Translations under genes and position numbers: made by a program
Notes under the pieces: generated by a model
Told to the model about the DNA's origin: nothing
What the model saw: the letters and a program-made list of their open reading frames with translations, nothing else
Database searches by the model: none
In this document: piece by piece, positions 23,044 through 31,518 of the stretch
Numbering within the stretch: the first letter of the stretch is position 1
How the letters are laid out: every line of letters begins with the position of its first letter
NCBI GenBank assembly: GCA_949949005.1
Contig: CATLHM010000006.1
Location: 62,001-126,000, forward strand
Reading direction: 5' to 3'
Length of the DNA stretch: 64,000 bases
DNA from: an uncultured Lachnospiraceae bacterium
GTDB lineage: Bacteria; Bacillota; Clostridia; Lachnospirales; Lachnospiraceae

Positions 23044-23934
23044 TTATCTTCTTTTTACCGGAATCCAGATGGCGCTCTCGTAATCCGGCGACCAGATATC
23101 TCCCTCTCCATACCACTCAATATTCGCTCCCATGGCAATCTCATAGTCCGGATTTTCCGGGAGCCATTCCCTGAAAATCTTCGTATTCACCGACTGCAGC
23201 GCTCCCGGCATGGAGCCCCGGCACAGGAACTTGGCCCACTCCATTTCCGGAAACTCATACAGAGTCATCCCCTCCGGCACTTCCCCGCCCGTATACCTCC
23301 CGGCGATCAGATAGCGGAATCTGCCTTTCTCCTCCTCATCATCAATACAGACGCCAAACATACCCACATGATAATGAAAAACTGCCGTCTCCAGCTCTCC
23401 TTCCGGCGCTTTTCCTTTTCTGAGCCCATCACAATATTTCTCTCTGTACTCATCCCAGAATTTGGGAATCTCCACATAGCTGTTTTCCATGAAAAATTCT
23501 TTTTCAAACCCAATCAGCCGCAACGCTCTTTCTTTCTCCACAATATAATCCATCTCATTCCCTCCCTGTATCGTAATATTGATTTTCAGCGGCAGGAACA
23601 CGTGCATCTTCGCGGGCTCCTTCTTAAGCTGCAATGGGGAAAGGCCGTGAAATCTGGTAAAAGCCTTAGAGAAGCTTTCCGGCGTGTCATATCCATACTT
23701 AAACGCAAGATCGATCACCTTTTCCTTATCCCTGATCACATCCAACGCCGCCAGATAGAGCCTTCGGCTGCGCACATACTCCGCCATCGAATAGCCTGTC
23801 ATGATGTGAAAGCCTTTTTGGAGATAAATCGGTGAGATCCCCACCTCCCGCGCCACATCATATTCCTCCTGCGCATCCAGCAGATGTTCTTCCAGACACG
23901 AGATTACTTTTCGTATACTCCTAAGCCATTCCAC
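23044..23934 (-). CDS. AraC/Rob-like regulator with GyrI-like effector domain
   Basis: A 296-residue transcription regulator. Residues 1-110 are two AraC-type helix-turn-helix motifs (DVAREVGISPIYLQKGFH and IDLAFKYGYDTPESFSKAFTRFHG). Residues 128-296 form a GyrI/Rob-like small-molecule binding domain (VEKERALRLIGFEKEF, MFGVCIDDEEEKGRFRYLIAG, VEWYGEGD-like end). Such proteins respond to drugs or metabolites. Start GTG 23934 is set by GGAAGGAGAGA. It overlaps the preceding transglutaminase gene by 31 bases, so the two are translated from one message. Confidence 0.85.
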   Translation of the reverse strand: MEWLRSIRKVISCLEEHLLDAQEEYDVAREVGISPIYLQKGFHIMTGYSMAEYVRSRRLYLAALDVIRDKEKVIDLAFKYGYDTPESFSKAFTRFHGLSPLQLKKEPAKMHVFLPLKINITIQGGNEMDYIVEKERALRLIGFEKEFFMENSYVEIPKFWDEYREKYCDGLRKGKAPEGELETAVFHYHVGMFGVCIDDEEEKGRFRYLIAGRYTGGEVPEGMTLYEFPEMEWAKFLCRGSMPGALQSVNTKIFREWLPENPDYEIAMGANIEWYGEGDIWSPDYESAIWIPVKRR

Positions 23935-24899
23935 GCTCTCTCTCCTTCCTCTCCGGGCAGTGCAAAAACCTTACCATGGCCGCTGCCCTCCGCGCCATGG
24001 CTATAAGCCCCCACCAGAGGGCTGTTTAAAATTCTGAATTTTCTTTCATGCTCCCAGACTTCGCAAAGCCTGTCAAAATATTGATCCGCATCCAACATCC
24101 ATTCCGCCAGCCGGTCCAGCTCCCGCAGTTCCTCCTGGGTGAGGCGATCAAGCCTGCCGTCCAGATAAGCGGGGAGAAAGCTATAGGTCAGCTCATGATT
24201 CATAAGTGCATGGAAATCATAAATCAGATAGCGAACCAGAGCCGGAAGCGAGCAGGTTCCCAGCCTGTCGGCATACAGATACTGCCGGCCGTCTGTCTCT
24301 TTCCTCCTCACGGCAAGATAGGCCCCGGCCGCCCAGTCAAAGCTCTCCTTCGGCATATCGTACTGGGAAAGGGGCATACCGCTCTCCTCATAAAAGCCGT
24401 CCGCGTCAAAAGTTACCCAGCGTTTTTCCTTTTCATTATAATACTGATTGATCCAATGATCCATACTGACGCCTTCCTTAAAATAGGGAGCAAATCCGGC
24501 ACGGCTTCTGGCAGGAATCCCCTTGGCTTTCAGAATGGCGCTCATCAGCACGGACACATAGCGGCATGTTACCACGATCTTGTTTTCCACCTGCCGCTCC
24601 TTCACGAACCCCCGCTCATCCATCCGAAACAGCTCTGCGGTAAGCGCAGGAGCCGTCAGAAGGACATCATCCTCACACCTCATCCGATGCCAGGGATAGC
24701 GGTTCATATCTCCATATAAAAGAGACGCATTCGCATTGGTATTTCCCTCCTTCAGCGTCACTCTGTGTATTACCTGACTGCATATCAGTCTGCCCAGCTC
24801 GGCAATATCGTCCGGCAGAGACTGAAAGTAATCTTTATAACAGCCTGCATAAGTGAATGTTCCTGTCTTTCTGTAATGCTCCAAAATATATTCTTCCAA
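23904..24899 (-). CDS. Transglutaminase-like cysteine protease-fold protein
   Basis: A 331-residue cytoplasmic protein with a transglutaminase-like core: C112 (IVVTCRYVSVLM), H148 (SMDHWINQYY) and D165 (RWVTFDADGFY), a complete Cys-His-Asp triad. Flanking regions (residues 1-70 and 170-331) are mostly helical and not recognised. The start is TTG 24899, eight bases after AGGAGGG; there is no closer ATG. Its only neighbour in the transcript is the AraC/Rob-like regulator. Members of the fold may be proteases, peptide N-glycanases or acyltransferases, so substrate is open. Confidence 0.75.
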   Translation of the reverse strand: MEEYILEHYRKTGTFTYAGCYKDYFQSLPDDIAELGRLICSQVIHRVTLKEGNTNANASLLYGDMNRYPWHRMRCEDDVLLTAPALTAELFRMDERGFVKERQVENKIVVTCRYVSVLMSAILKAKGIPARSRAGFAPYFKEGVSMDHWINQYYNEKEKRWVTFDADGFYEESGMPLSQYDMPKESFDWAAGAYLAVRRKETDGRQYLYADRLGTCSLPALVRYLIYDFHALMNHELTYSFLPAYLDGRLDRLTQEELRELDRLAEWMLDADQYFDRLCEVWEHERKFRILNSPLVGAYSHGAEGSGHGKVFALPGEEGERAWNGLGVYEK

Positions 24900-24995
24900 A
24901 GCTGTACCCTCCTATCCTGTTTTGAAACATTATACCTGCCGGACTTTTTTTATTCCTGTCTTTTTCTGCCTCAATCTGTCCGGTTCGGCAGCGCG

Positions 24996-25032
24996 GTTAC
25001 AGTTCATGGCCTAATCGGACGCAAACTGTAAC
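24996..25032. terminator. Inverted repeat upstream of the GntR operon
   Basis: GTTACAGTT (24996-25004) and AACTGTAAC (25024-25032) are perfect 9-bp arms around 19 bases, flanked by GCGC on both sides. No U-tract; function (terminator or operator) is uncertain. Confidence 0.35.
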
Positions 25033-25069
25033 GCAGCGCACTCATCCGGCTTAAATATCAAAAAGTATA

Positions 25070-25098
25070 TTGACAAGACGGGGCATAGCGCATATACT
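25070..25098 (+). promoter_or_regulatory. Promoter of the GntR-ABC operon
   Basis: Perfect TTGACA (25070-25075), a 17-base spacer and TATACT (25093-25098), 55 bases before the ATG. Confidence 0.85.
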
Positions 25099-25117
25099 GT
25101 ACTTATCGAATAAGTAC
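25099..25117 (+). promoter_or_regulatory. Probable GntR operator
   Basis: GTACTTATCGAATAAGTAC is a perfect 8-3-8 palindrome that begins directly after the -10 box and covers the likely start point. The position suits autorepression by the encoded GntR protein. Confidence 0.75.
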
Positions 25118-25153
25118 GACAATTACGGACAGTATGGCAAGAAAGGTAAATCA

Positions 25154-25525
25154 ATGGAAATAATCATAAGCAATAGCAGTGATAAGCCTATTTATGAGCA
25201 AATATGTATGCAAGTCAAAAATTTGATTATGAACGGAACTCTATCTGCCGGCGAAGCGTTACCGTCCATGAGAGCACTGGCAAAAGACCTGCATATCAGC
25301 GTCATAACCGTCCAGAGAGCTTATGAAGATTTGACCCGCGACGGATTTATAGAAACCGTATCCGGAAAAGGGAGCTTTGTCGCCGCCCAAAACAAGGAGT
25401 TTATCCAGGAAGAACAGTTACGGGTGGCAGAAGAACTGTTACAAAAGGCGGCGGAAATCGGCAGGACTCACGGAATCAGTTATGAGCAAATGACAAACAT
25501 TTTAAAGTTATTTTATGAGGAATAA
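25154..25525 (+). CDS. GntR-family repressor, YtrA type
   Basis: A 123-residue regulator: an N-terminal winged helix (KPIYEQICMQVKNLIMNG, LPSMRALAKDLHISVITVQRAYEDL, TVSGKGSFVA) plus a short helical tail for dimerisation, as in the YtrA subfamily that controls adjacent ABC genes. Start ATG 25154 follows GAAAGG by seven bases; earlier in-frame codons lie in the promoter. It is the first gene of a three-gene operon and sits behind the palindromic operator. Confidence 0.9.
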   Translation: MEIIISNSSDKPIYEQICMQVKNLIMNGTLSAGEALPSMRALAKDLHISVITVQRAYEDLTRDGFIETVSGKGSFVAAQNKEFIQEEQLRVAEELLQKAAEIGRTHGISYEQMTNILKLFYEE

Positions 25526-25539
25526 TCAGGAGGCGGAAT

Positions 25540-26397
25540 ATGGAGGAAAACAATATTTTAGTACGGGATTTATGCAAAGGGTTTGACGGCTTTTTGTTAG
25601 ACCATGTCTCATTTCAGGTTCCGAAAGGCAGGATTGTAGGCTTCATCGGTGAAAACGGGGCAGGAAAGAGTACGACCATTAACCTGATCCTTGACGAGTT
25701 AAAACGAGATCATGGGCAGATACAGATTTTCGGCAGGGAAAACACCATCTCTTCTGTCAGGGAGGAGATTGGAGTTGTCTTTGATGAGTGCAGCTTTCAC
25801 GATGTATTTAATACCTCAGACATTGAAAAAATATTGTCCGGCGTCTATAAGTCGTGGGACAGCAGCCTTTACAGGCAGTACCTAAAAAGGTTCAAAATTC
25901 CCGAGAGGAAACCGATCGGTTCTTTTTCAAAGGGCATGAAAATGAAGCTGTCCATTATCTGCGCTATGGCTCATAAGCCGAAGCTGCTGATTTTAGATGA
26001 GGCCACCACAGGACTCGACCCGGTGGTGCGTGATGAAATGTTGGATTTATTCCTGGAATTTATACAGGACGAGGAACGTTCCATTTTCTTTTCCTCCCAC
26101 ATCACCTCGGACATACAAAAGATCGCGGACTATGTCATCCTGATTCACCAGGGCAAAATTATTTTTGAAGAACAAAAAGACGACCTTGTTTATCGTTTGG
26201 GGATACTGAAATGCGGGAAAGAACAATTTGCATCCATTTCCCCGGACGATTATCTTATCCACAGGATTACAAATGTAAATGTGGAGTGCCTTGTCCGTGA
26301 CAAGCAGGCCATAAGGCACAAATACAAAAATATTGTGGTGGATAACGCAACGCTGGAAGACATTATGCTTTTTTACATTAAAGGAGGGGCAGCATGA
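25540..26397 (+). CDS. ABC transporter ATP-binding protein
   Basis: A 285-residue ATPase of the ABC-2 exporter type. Walker A GENGAGKST, signature FSKGMKMKLSI (in place of the usual LSGGQ), Walker B LLILDEATTGLDP and H-loop SSHIT are visible. The C-terminal 70 residues are the regulatory extension common in this group. AGGAGGCGG precedes the ATG. It begins 14 bases after the GntR stop and overlaps the permease gene by four bases. Homologous operons (YtrABCDEF-like) respond to cell-wall stress, but substrate here is unknown. Confidence 0.9.
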   Translation: MEENNILVRDLCKGFDGFLLDHVSFQVPKGRIVGFIGENGAGKSTTINLILDELKRDHGQIQIFGRENTISSVREEIGVVFDECSFHDVFNTSDIEKILSGVYKSWDSSLYRQYLKRFKIPERKPIGSFSKGMKMKLSIICAMAHKPKLLILDEATTGLDPVVRDEMLDLFLEFIQDEERSIFFSSHITSDIQKIADYVILIHQGKIIFEEQKDDLVYRLGILKCGKEQFASISPDDYLIHRITNVNVECLVRDKQAIRHKYKNIVVDNATLEDIMLFYIKGGAA

Positions 26398-27026
26398 AAG
26401 GATTGATTTACAAAGATATTACCATTTTCTATAAGAGTATTGACAAGAGACTGGTTCTGATCGCGGCGGGCGCAATCGTACTGCTCATGGTCAATACCGG
26501 CGTCTATGCGGGGCTGCTCGCCTCTGTCATGCTCGCCATGACAATCGGTATGCAAAATATCATGAGTTTTGCAAGCGATGAAAAGGCAAGCTGGAAAAAG
26601 TACCAGTTGGCAATGCCCGTAAATGCAGTTTCCGTGGTGACGAGCAAATATGTGTCCGTTGTCTGCACATTGGCCGTCAGCCTTGCGGGAAGTATCCTAT
26701 TTAATCTTTTATCCAGCGTGGTCTTTCGCAGCTTTAATCTCACTGTCTGGGGTGTTTCTGCGGCGGCCTCTGTCATTGTCCCGTTATTTTGGACCGGGAT
26801 CTGTCTGCCACTGACTTATTGGTTCGGTTTCCGTTCTGCGCAGACAATGGGGCTTTTTGCCGTAATTCCCATGTTCTATTTCGTGAAATACTTTGAGGAC
26901 GGAGCCGGATTTTCCGCTATGACCAATTCCATACTCTCTTACGCTGCTGCGGCAGGAGCGATGGTAATCGTTCTTTTTATAATCTCTATGTTCATCAGCA
27001 TGACAGGTTATAAGAAAAGGAAATAA
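26394..27026 (+). CDS. ABC-2 type permease
   Basis: A 210-residue membrane protein with about six helices (VLIAAGAIVLLMVNTGVYAG, LAVSLAGSILFNLLSSVVF, AAAAGAMVIVLFIISMF among them). It overlaps the ATPase gene by ATGA, so the two are almost certainly partners. The motif SFASDEKASWKKYQLAMPV lies between the second and third helices, as in ABC-2 permeases paired with YtrA-type regulators. The hairpin at 27092-27118 ends the operon. Confidence 0.85.
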   Translation: MKGLIYKDITIFYKSIDKRLVLIAAGAIVLLMVNTGVYAGLLASVMLAMTIGMQNIMSFASDEKASWKKYQLAMPVNAVSVVTSKYVSVVCTLAVSLAGSILFNLLSSVVFRSFNLTVWGVSAAASVIVPLFWTGICLPLTYWFGFRSAQTMGLFAVIPMFYFVKYFEDGAGFSAMTNSILSYAAAAGAMVIVLFIISMFISMTGYKKRK

Positions 27027-27060
27027 TCCTTTCGGAAATGAGCCTTGTAAAAATTTGGAT

Positions 27061-27089
27061 TTGCAAAAGCTCTAATTGTTGCATATAAT
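27061..27089 (+). promoter_or_regulatory. Promoter of the AbrB/PIN toxin-antitoxin operon
   Basis: TTGCAA (27061-27066), a 17-base spacer and perfect TATAAT (27084-27089). The predicted start, near 27096, falls inside the left arm of the next hairpin. Confidence 0.75.
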
Positions 27090-27091
27090 AA

Positions 27092-27128
27092 AAGTAGGGA
27101 TTTCCTATTTCCCTACTTATTTTTTTTG
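27092..27128 (+). terminator. Terminator of the GntR-ABC operon overlapping the toxin-antitoxin start site
   Basis: AAGTAGGGA (27092-27100) pairs with TCCCTACTT (27110-27118), and a long T-run follows (27120-27128). Transcripts from upstream would form it; those from the adjacent promoter start inside it. Confidence 0.75.
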
Positions 27129-27139
27129 GAGGTGATATT

Positions 27140-27412
27140 ATGTCTGATACGGCATTTGTCAATGATGCAAGAGTAATGTCCAAAGGCCAAGTAACGATTC
27201 CCAAAAATGTACGGGCCGCCCTTGGCATTGACACCGGTGATCGCGTGACTTTTATTGTGGATGGTTCCAATGTTCGCGTAGTAAATTCTGCTGTATATGC
27301 GCTTATGAGGCTTCAGGAACAGATGAAAGGTGAAGCTGAAAAGGCCGGATTCATGACGGAAGAGGATGTGGCGGAATGGATTACCCAGTCCCGTCGTGAG
27401 GATAATATGTAA
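27140..27412 (+). CDS. AbrB/MazE-type antitoxin
   Basis: A 90-residue protein with an N-terminal swapped-hairpin DNA-binding domain (ARVMSKGQVTIPKNVRAALG, DRVTFIVDGSNVRVVN) and a C-terminal charged helix that would wrap the toxin (FMTEEDVAEWITQSRRED). GGAGGTGAT precedes the ATG. The stop codon overlaps the toxin start (TAATG), the typical arrangement for a type II pair, and the protein should repress its own promoter. Confidence 0.88.
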   Translation: MSDTAFVNDARVMSKGQVTIPKNVRAALGIDTGDRVTFIVDGSNVRVVNSAVYALMRLQEQMKGEAEKAGFMTEEDVAEWITQSRREDNM

Positions 27413-27813
27413 TGAGAATAATGATTGATACCAACATTTTTATCTCTGCCATACTGTTTCCCAACAGTAAGGCAGCATCCGCTCTCCTCAAAGCACTCAC
27501 GCCTCCTTATCAGCCGCTGACCTGCGATTATGTGGTGGATGAACTGCACCGTAAATTCAGAGAAAAGTTTCCGGATCGGATGACTGAGCTGGAAGCTTTC
27601 CTCTATTCTGCTTTGGCAATGATACACATAATACCCACGCCGGAAGAACTTTATGAAGCTGAAAATTTAATTCGTGATCCGAAAGACCGGCTTATTCTGC
27701 GTGCTGCTCTTTCGTCAAACGCTGATTTATTTCTCACAGGAGACAAAGATTTTCTGGAATCATCCGTCATCGACCCGTGCATCATCAGCGTGGCAGATTT
27801 TCTTCTCCTGTAA
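27412..27813 (+). CDS. PIN-domain ribonuclease toxin
   Basis: A 133-residue PIN nuclease with the acidic metal-binding residues in place: D6 (MIDTNIF), E44 (VVDELHRKF), D92 (DPKDRLIL) and D111/D113 (TGDKDF). PIN toxins cleave RNA, often tRNA or rRNA, when freed from their antitoxin. It overlaps the AbrB-type antitoxin by one base. A MATE gene follows 50 bases later and may be read from the same transcript. Confidence 0.88.
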   Translation: MRIMIDTNIFISAILFPNSKAASALLKALTPPYQPLTCDYVVDELHRKFREKFPDRMTELEAFLYSALAMIHIIPTPEELYEAENLIRDPKDRLILRAALSSNADLFLTGDKDFLESSVIDPCIISVADFLLL

Positions 27814-27863
27814 CGGCCATAAAGTTATCGGCCGACCAATCCACAAACGAAACGGAGATACCG

Positions 27864-29249
27864 ATGAAAGCAATGACCTATGAAGAAAAGTATCAATTGA
27901 TGATCAAAACTCCCATCAGTCGCCTGATTCCCAGGCTGGCAGTGCCCACCATTATCAGTATGCTGATCACTTCCATCTACAATATGGCCGATACCTTTTT
28001 TGTCAGTCAACTAAGCACCAGCGCTTCCGGCGCGGTGGGCGTAAACTTTTCCCTGATGGCCATGATTCAGGCCATCGGATTTACCCTTGGCATGGGGAGC
28101 GGCAATTTTATGTCCCGGATGCTGGGAGCAAGGGAACAGGAAAAGGCACAGAGAGCCTGCTCTACCGCGGTATACACCGCCTTTGCCTTCGGTCTTTTGC
28201 TGGCGATCTTTGGGATTGCAAATATTGGCGCCCTGGTCCGGGTGCTGGGCGCTACGGAAACCATTGCCCCCTACGCCAAGGATTACGGACGCTACATATT
28301 GATCGCGGCTCCCTACATGACGGTTTCCTTTGTATTTAACAATCATCTGCGCTCCCAGGGCAATGCCGCCCTCTCCATGATCGGCATCACCACCGGAGGC
28401 ATATTAAATGTGATTTTGGATCCTGTGCTGATCTTTGGCTTTCACCTGGGAATTTCCGGTGCTGCCATTGCCACTATTTTCAGCCAGTTTGTGAGCTTTA
28501 CCATCCTGCTGGTTCTGGTGATCCGCTCCGGGAACGTGCTTAAGCCCCATCCCCGGTATTTCACCTTTCAGGGGTGGGTTTATAAGGAAATCCTCTCCGC
28601 AGGGATGCCTACCCTTGGAAGACAGGGCCTTGCCAGCGTAGCTTCGGTGCTTTTAAATGTGGCTTCCTCGGGCTTCGGGGACGCGGCCGTTGCGGCCATG
28701 TCCATCGTCACACGGATTATGATGTTCATCAATTCGGCTCTGATCGGCTTCGGTCAGGGCTTTCAGCCTGTGTGCGGCTTTAACTTTGGCGCTAAGCGCT
28801 ATGACCGGGTGCTGGAAGCCTATTTCTTCTGCCGCCGGGTAGCCCTTGTTTTCCTTTTCGTGATGGGTGTTATCATGTTCGCCGTTTCCACTCCCATTAT
28901 GCGGCTGTTCCGCAGGGAGGATGCGGAGGTGATACGCATCGGCGCCCTGGCGCTGAAAATGCAGTGCGTTCTTTTACCTTTTCAGTCCTATACCATTATT
29001 GGAAACATGCTGACCCAGTCCATCGGTTACAGCTTCCGCGCCACCCTCACCGCCATCAGCAAGCAGGGACTGTTCTTTATACCTGCCATCCTGATTCTGC
29101 CCTCTTTGCTGGGTATCCCGGGGCTGCAGCTCGCACAGCCCGTGGCTGACGGCCTGACCTTTGTGCTGACACAGGTGATCGTCGTGATGGTGGTCAAGGA
29201 GCTCCGGGGGATGACGGCCTCCCAAAATGCGGCAGACCAAACGAAATAA
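27864..29249 (+). CDS. MATE-family efflux protein 1
   Basis: A 461-residue multidrug/toxin extrusion transporter of about twelve helices. Start ATG 27864 (MKAMTYEEKYQLM) follows CGGAGA; an earlier in-frame ATG at 27777 lies inside the PIN gene and is rejected. Recognisable MATE segments include LAVPTIISMLITSIYNMADT, FTLGMGSGNFMSRMLGA and QGFQPVCGFNFGAKRYDRV. Exports cationic drugs using Na+ or H+ in known members. A second MATE gene follows 119 bases later. Confidence 0.92.
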   Translation: MKAMTYEEKYQLMIKTPISRLIPRLAVPTIISMLITSIYNMADTFFVSQLSTSASGAVGVNFSLMAMIQAIGFTLGMGSGNFMSRMLGAREQEKAQRACSTAVYTAFAFGLLLAIFGIANIGALVRVLGATETIAPYAKDYGRYILIAAPYMTVSFVFNNHLRSQGNAALSMIGITTGGILNVILDPVLIFGFHLGISGAAIATIFSQFVSFTILLVLVIRSGNVLKPHPRYFTFQGWVYKEILSAGMPTLGRQGLASVASVLLNVASSGFGDAAVAAMSIVTRIMMFINSALIGFGQGFQPVCGFNFGAKRYDRVLEAYFFCRRVALVFLFVMGVIMFAVSTPIMRLFRREDAEVIRIGALALKMQCVLLPFQSYTIIGNMLTQSIGYSFRATLTAISKQGLFFIPAILILPSLLGIPGLQLAQPVADGLTFVLTQVIVVMVVKELRGMTASQNAADQTK

Positions 29250-29367
29250 GGGCGGCAGTGCCCTGGAGGCATCCCTGCATCCGGGAACCAATACGGTGTC
29301 CCCTGCTCCCCGACCTTTATTTTCAGAAAAGCGCACGGAAAGGCCGTGCAGAAATGAGAAAAGAAAA

Positions 29368-30711
29368 ATGGAACCTTTATTTTCCGGCAAGGATTTGCGA
29401 AAACTGATTATTCCCCTGATTTTTGAGCAGGCGCTGGCCATCACGGTAGGTATGGCAGACACCATGATGATTTCTTCCGTGGGGGAAGCCGCCGTTTCCG
29501 GCGTATCGCTGGTGGATATGATCAATATGCTGATGTTCAACATTATGGCGGCTCTGGCAACCGGAGGGGCCGTGGTCACCTCTCAGTATCTGGGAGCAAG
29601 GCGAAAGGAAGACGCCCGAAAATCTGCCAACCAGCTTTTGTATACGGTGATCTTCGCCGGCGTGCTGCTGGGAATCGTTGTGATCCTGATCAGAAAGCCC
29701 ATGCTGCGGCTGTTTTTTGGGAGCATTGAGGCGGACGTTATGGAAAACGCCCTGATTTACCTGACCATCTCCGCCCTCTCCTTCCCCTTTTTGTCGGTAT
29801 ACAATGCCTGTGCGGCCCTGTTTCGCTCCATGGGAAATTCCAAGGTTACGCTCAAGGTTTCTATCCTAATCAACCTGATCAATGTAGTGGGTAATGCCGT
29901 CTGCATCTTCGGCCTGCATATGGGCGCTGCCGGTGTGGCCATCCCTTCCCTGATTTCCCGGGCGGCAGGCAGTATGATTCTTTATTTCCTCCTGAAAAAT
30001 CCCACCCTGGATATTTGCTTCCTCAAAGAGCCCTTTCACCTGGATTTCGGGATGGTGAAAAAGATCCTTTACATCGGAATTCCCAGCGGCGTGGAAAACG
30101 GCATTTTCCAGTTGGGCCGTGTGCTGGTGGTGAGTATTATTTCCGGATTTGGCACGGTTCAGATCGCCGCCAACGGAGTGGCAAACAATCTGGACAGCGT
30201 AGGCGTCCTGATTGGAGGCGCTATCAATCTGGCAATGATCACAGTAATCGGCCAGTGCGTGGGGGCGGGAGACGAAAAGCAGGTTCGCCTTTACACCAAA
30301 AAGCTGCTGCTGACCGCCTACATCCCCACCATAATCTTAAACCTGGTTCTGTTTTTGAACCTGGGCTGGATTCTGGATTTATACGGATTAAGCCCGGAAA
30401 CCACCAGTCTGGCGCGGACACTGATCTTTATCCACAACGGATGCGCCTGTCTGCTCTGGCCCCTGTCCTTCACCTTCCCCAACATGCTCAGGGCCTGCAA
30501 TGATGTTCGCTATACCATGGTGGTGTCCATCGCTTCCATGTTTATCTTCCGGATCGGATTCAGCTATCTCATCGGGGCCAACCTGGGGTATGGGGCGATC
30601 GGCGTGTGGATTGCCATGGTGCTGGACTGGATCTGCCGGATGATCTGCTTCCTTGTGAGGTACAGGCGAGGGAAGTGGAGGAAGCTGGCTGGGCTGGCGG
30701 ATCTATCGTAA
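29368..30711 (+). CDS. MATE-family efflux protein 2
   Basis: A 447-residue MATE transporter from a different branch to its neighbour (LIIPLIFEQALAITVGMADT, GGAVVTSQYLGARRKEDA, IPSGVENGIFQLGRVLVV). I place the start at ATG 29368; upstream codons overlap the first MATE gene and are not MATE-like. The ribosome site is weak (AGAAAAGAAAA), so translation may be low or depend on the upstream gene. Its stop overlaps by nine bases with the converging toxin gene. Confidence 0.88.
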   Translation: MEPLFSGKDLRKLIIPLIFEQALAITVGMADTMMISSVGEAAVSGVSLVDMINMLMFNIMAALATGGAVVTSQYLGARRKEDARKSANQLLYTVIFAGVLLGIVVILIRKPMLRLFFGSIEADVMENALIYLTISALSFPFLSVYNACAALFRSMGNSKVTLKVSILINLINVVGNAVCIFGLHMGAAGVAIPSLISRAAGSMILYFLLKNPTLDICFLKEPFHLDFGMVKKILYIGIPSGVENGIFQLGRVLVVSIISGFGTVQIAANGVANNLDSVGVLIGGAINLAMITVIGQCVGAGDEKQVRLYTKKLLLTAYIPTIILNLVLFLNLGWILDLYGLSPETTSLARTLIFIHNGCACLLWPLSFTFPNMLRACNDVRYTMVVSIASMFIFRIGFSYLIGANLGYGAIGVWIAMVLDWICRMICFLVRYRRGKWRKLAGLADLS

Positions 30712-31017
30712 AACATTCTGATAATCCTGTGAACAATGATATATGCCCTCAACATGTACTTCTTTGTCCTGGATTTTATATGCCATAATATACTGGTGAC
30801 GCTTAAAATGAATGATTCTATATCCCAATTCACGCAATCTTGGATGGTCACTGAGCTTTAAGCTGCCCGCCACATGAGTTAGCCGCAGCTTTGTCTCCTC
30901 CGCATCATTTAAAACGCTGATGGCTGCCTGTTCATTGCTCAACTCAGACAAAATATAGAAAACAATATGGTCAAGTTGAGCCTCAGCCAGTTCAGAAATG
31001 ATAACCTTATAATCCAT
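30703..31017 (-). CDS. RelE/ParE-superfamily toxin
   Basis: A 104-residue toxin with the RelE/ParE fold: an N-terminal helix (ISELAEAQLDHIVFYI) and the strand block LGYRIIHFKRHQYIMAYKIQ, including R67 and Y77, then VEGIYHCSQDYQNVL. Members either cut mRNA on the ribosome (RelE) or poison gyrase (ParE); the retained basic residues do not decide. It overlaps the antitoxin gene by 11 bases. Its end overlaps that of the converging MATE gene. Confidence 0.85.
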   Translation of the reverse strand: MDYKVIISELAEAQLDHIVFYILSELSNEQAAISVLNDAEETKLRLTHVAGSLKLSDHPRLRELGYRIIHFKRHQYIMAYKIQDKEVHVEGIYHCSQDYQNVLR

Positions 31018-31246
31018 ACTTCTTCCGTATCCCCTCTATTGCCTGCCCCATCTCCTTGGATTTTCCTTCAGCTATCTGCTTCCTTGAAGTTGCAAGGTCA
31101 TCTAAAATTTTTTCTTCACTGACAGGCTGAAAGCAACTGTTGACATTGCGTAACCGAAATAGCTTTTTTGTAAAGTTCTGTATCTCCAGCAGATCGGCTT
31201 CTGGCAATACCTCCATCATAGAAATTGTGTTTTCCAAAATGCTCAT
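31007..31246 (-). CDS. Antitoxin partner of the RelE/ParE toxin
   Basis: A 79-residue mostly helical protein. The N-terminal half (LENTISMMEVLPEADLLEIQ) resembles the dimerising region of short type II antitoxins, and the C-terminal helix (DLATSRKQIAEGKSKEMGQA) is the expected toxin-binding tail. AAAGGAG precedes the ATG. The call rests mainly on its size and its 11-base overlap with a clear toxin gene. Confidence 0.7.
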   Translation of the reverse strand: MSILENTISMMEVLPEADLLEIQNFTKKLFRLRNVNSCFQPVSEEKILDDLATSRKQIAEGKSKEMGQAIEGIRKKYGL

Positions 31247-31419
31247 TTTATCTCCTTTCAGAACAATTATCCATGCACATCAGGATAACAGCCGCATTTT
31301 AGCTATGCCCATATTATAACATTTTACCTGGCTGAGAAAAACCCTTTGCCATCTGTTAATGAAATTTTTATAACCTCGATATGCTCACCGCATTAAGGAT
31401 CTGTCCCGTAATCCTCTTA

Positions 31420-31463
31420 AAAAGTGCGAAGCCCCGCAACTTTCCCGGTGGCTTCGCACTTTT
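31420..31463 (-). terminator. Terminator of the oleate hydratase gene
   Basis: AAAAGTGCGAAGCC (31420-31433) and GGCTTCGCACTTTT (31450-31463) form a perfect 14-bp stem. On the reverse strand it lies 55 bases after the gene's stop. Confidence 0.8.
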
Positions 31464-31518
31464 CCTCTGCCGCTGTTTCCTTACTGTTTCCTGTCCGACT
31501 GCCGCAAAGTAAAACCTA

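Noticed and set aside
29227..29367. N-terminal extension of the second MATE protein
   Set aside because: These 47 codons overlap the first MATE gene and encode a polar stretch unlike any MATE N-terminus.
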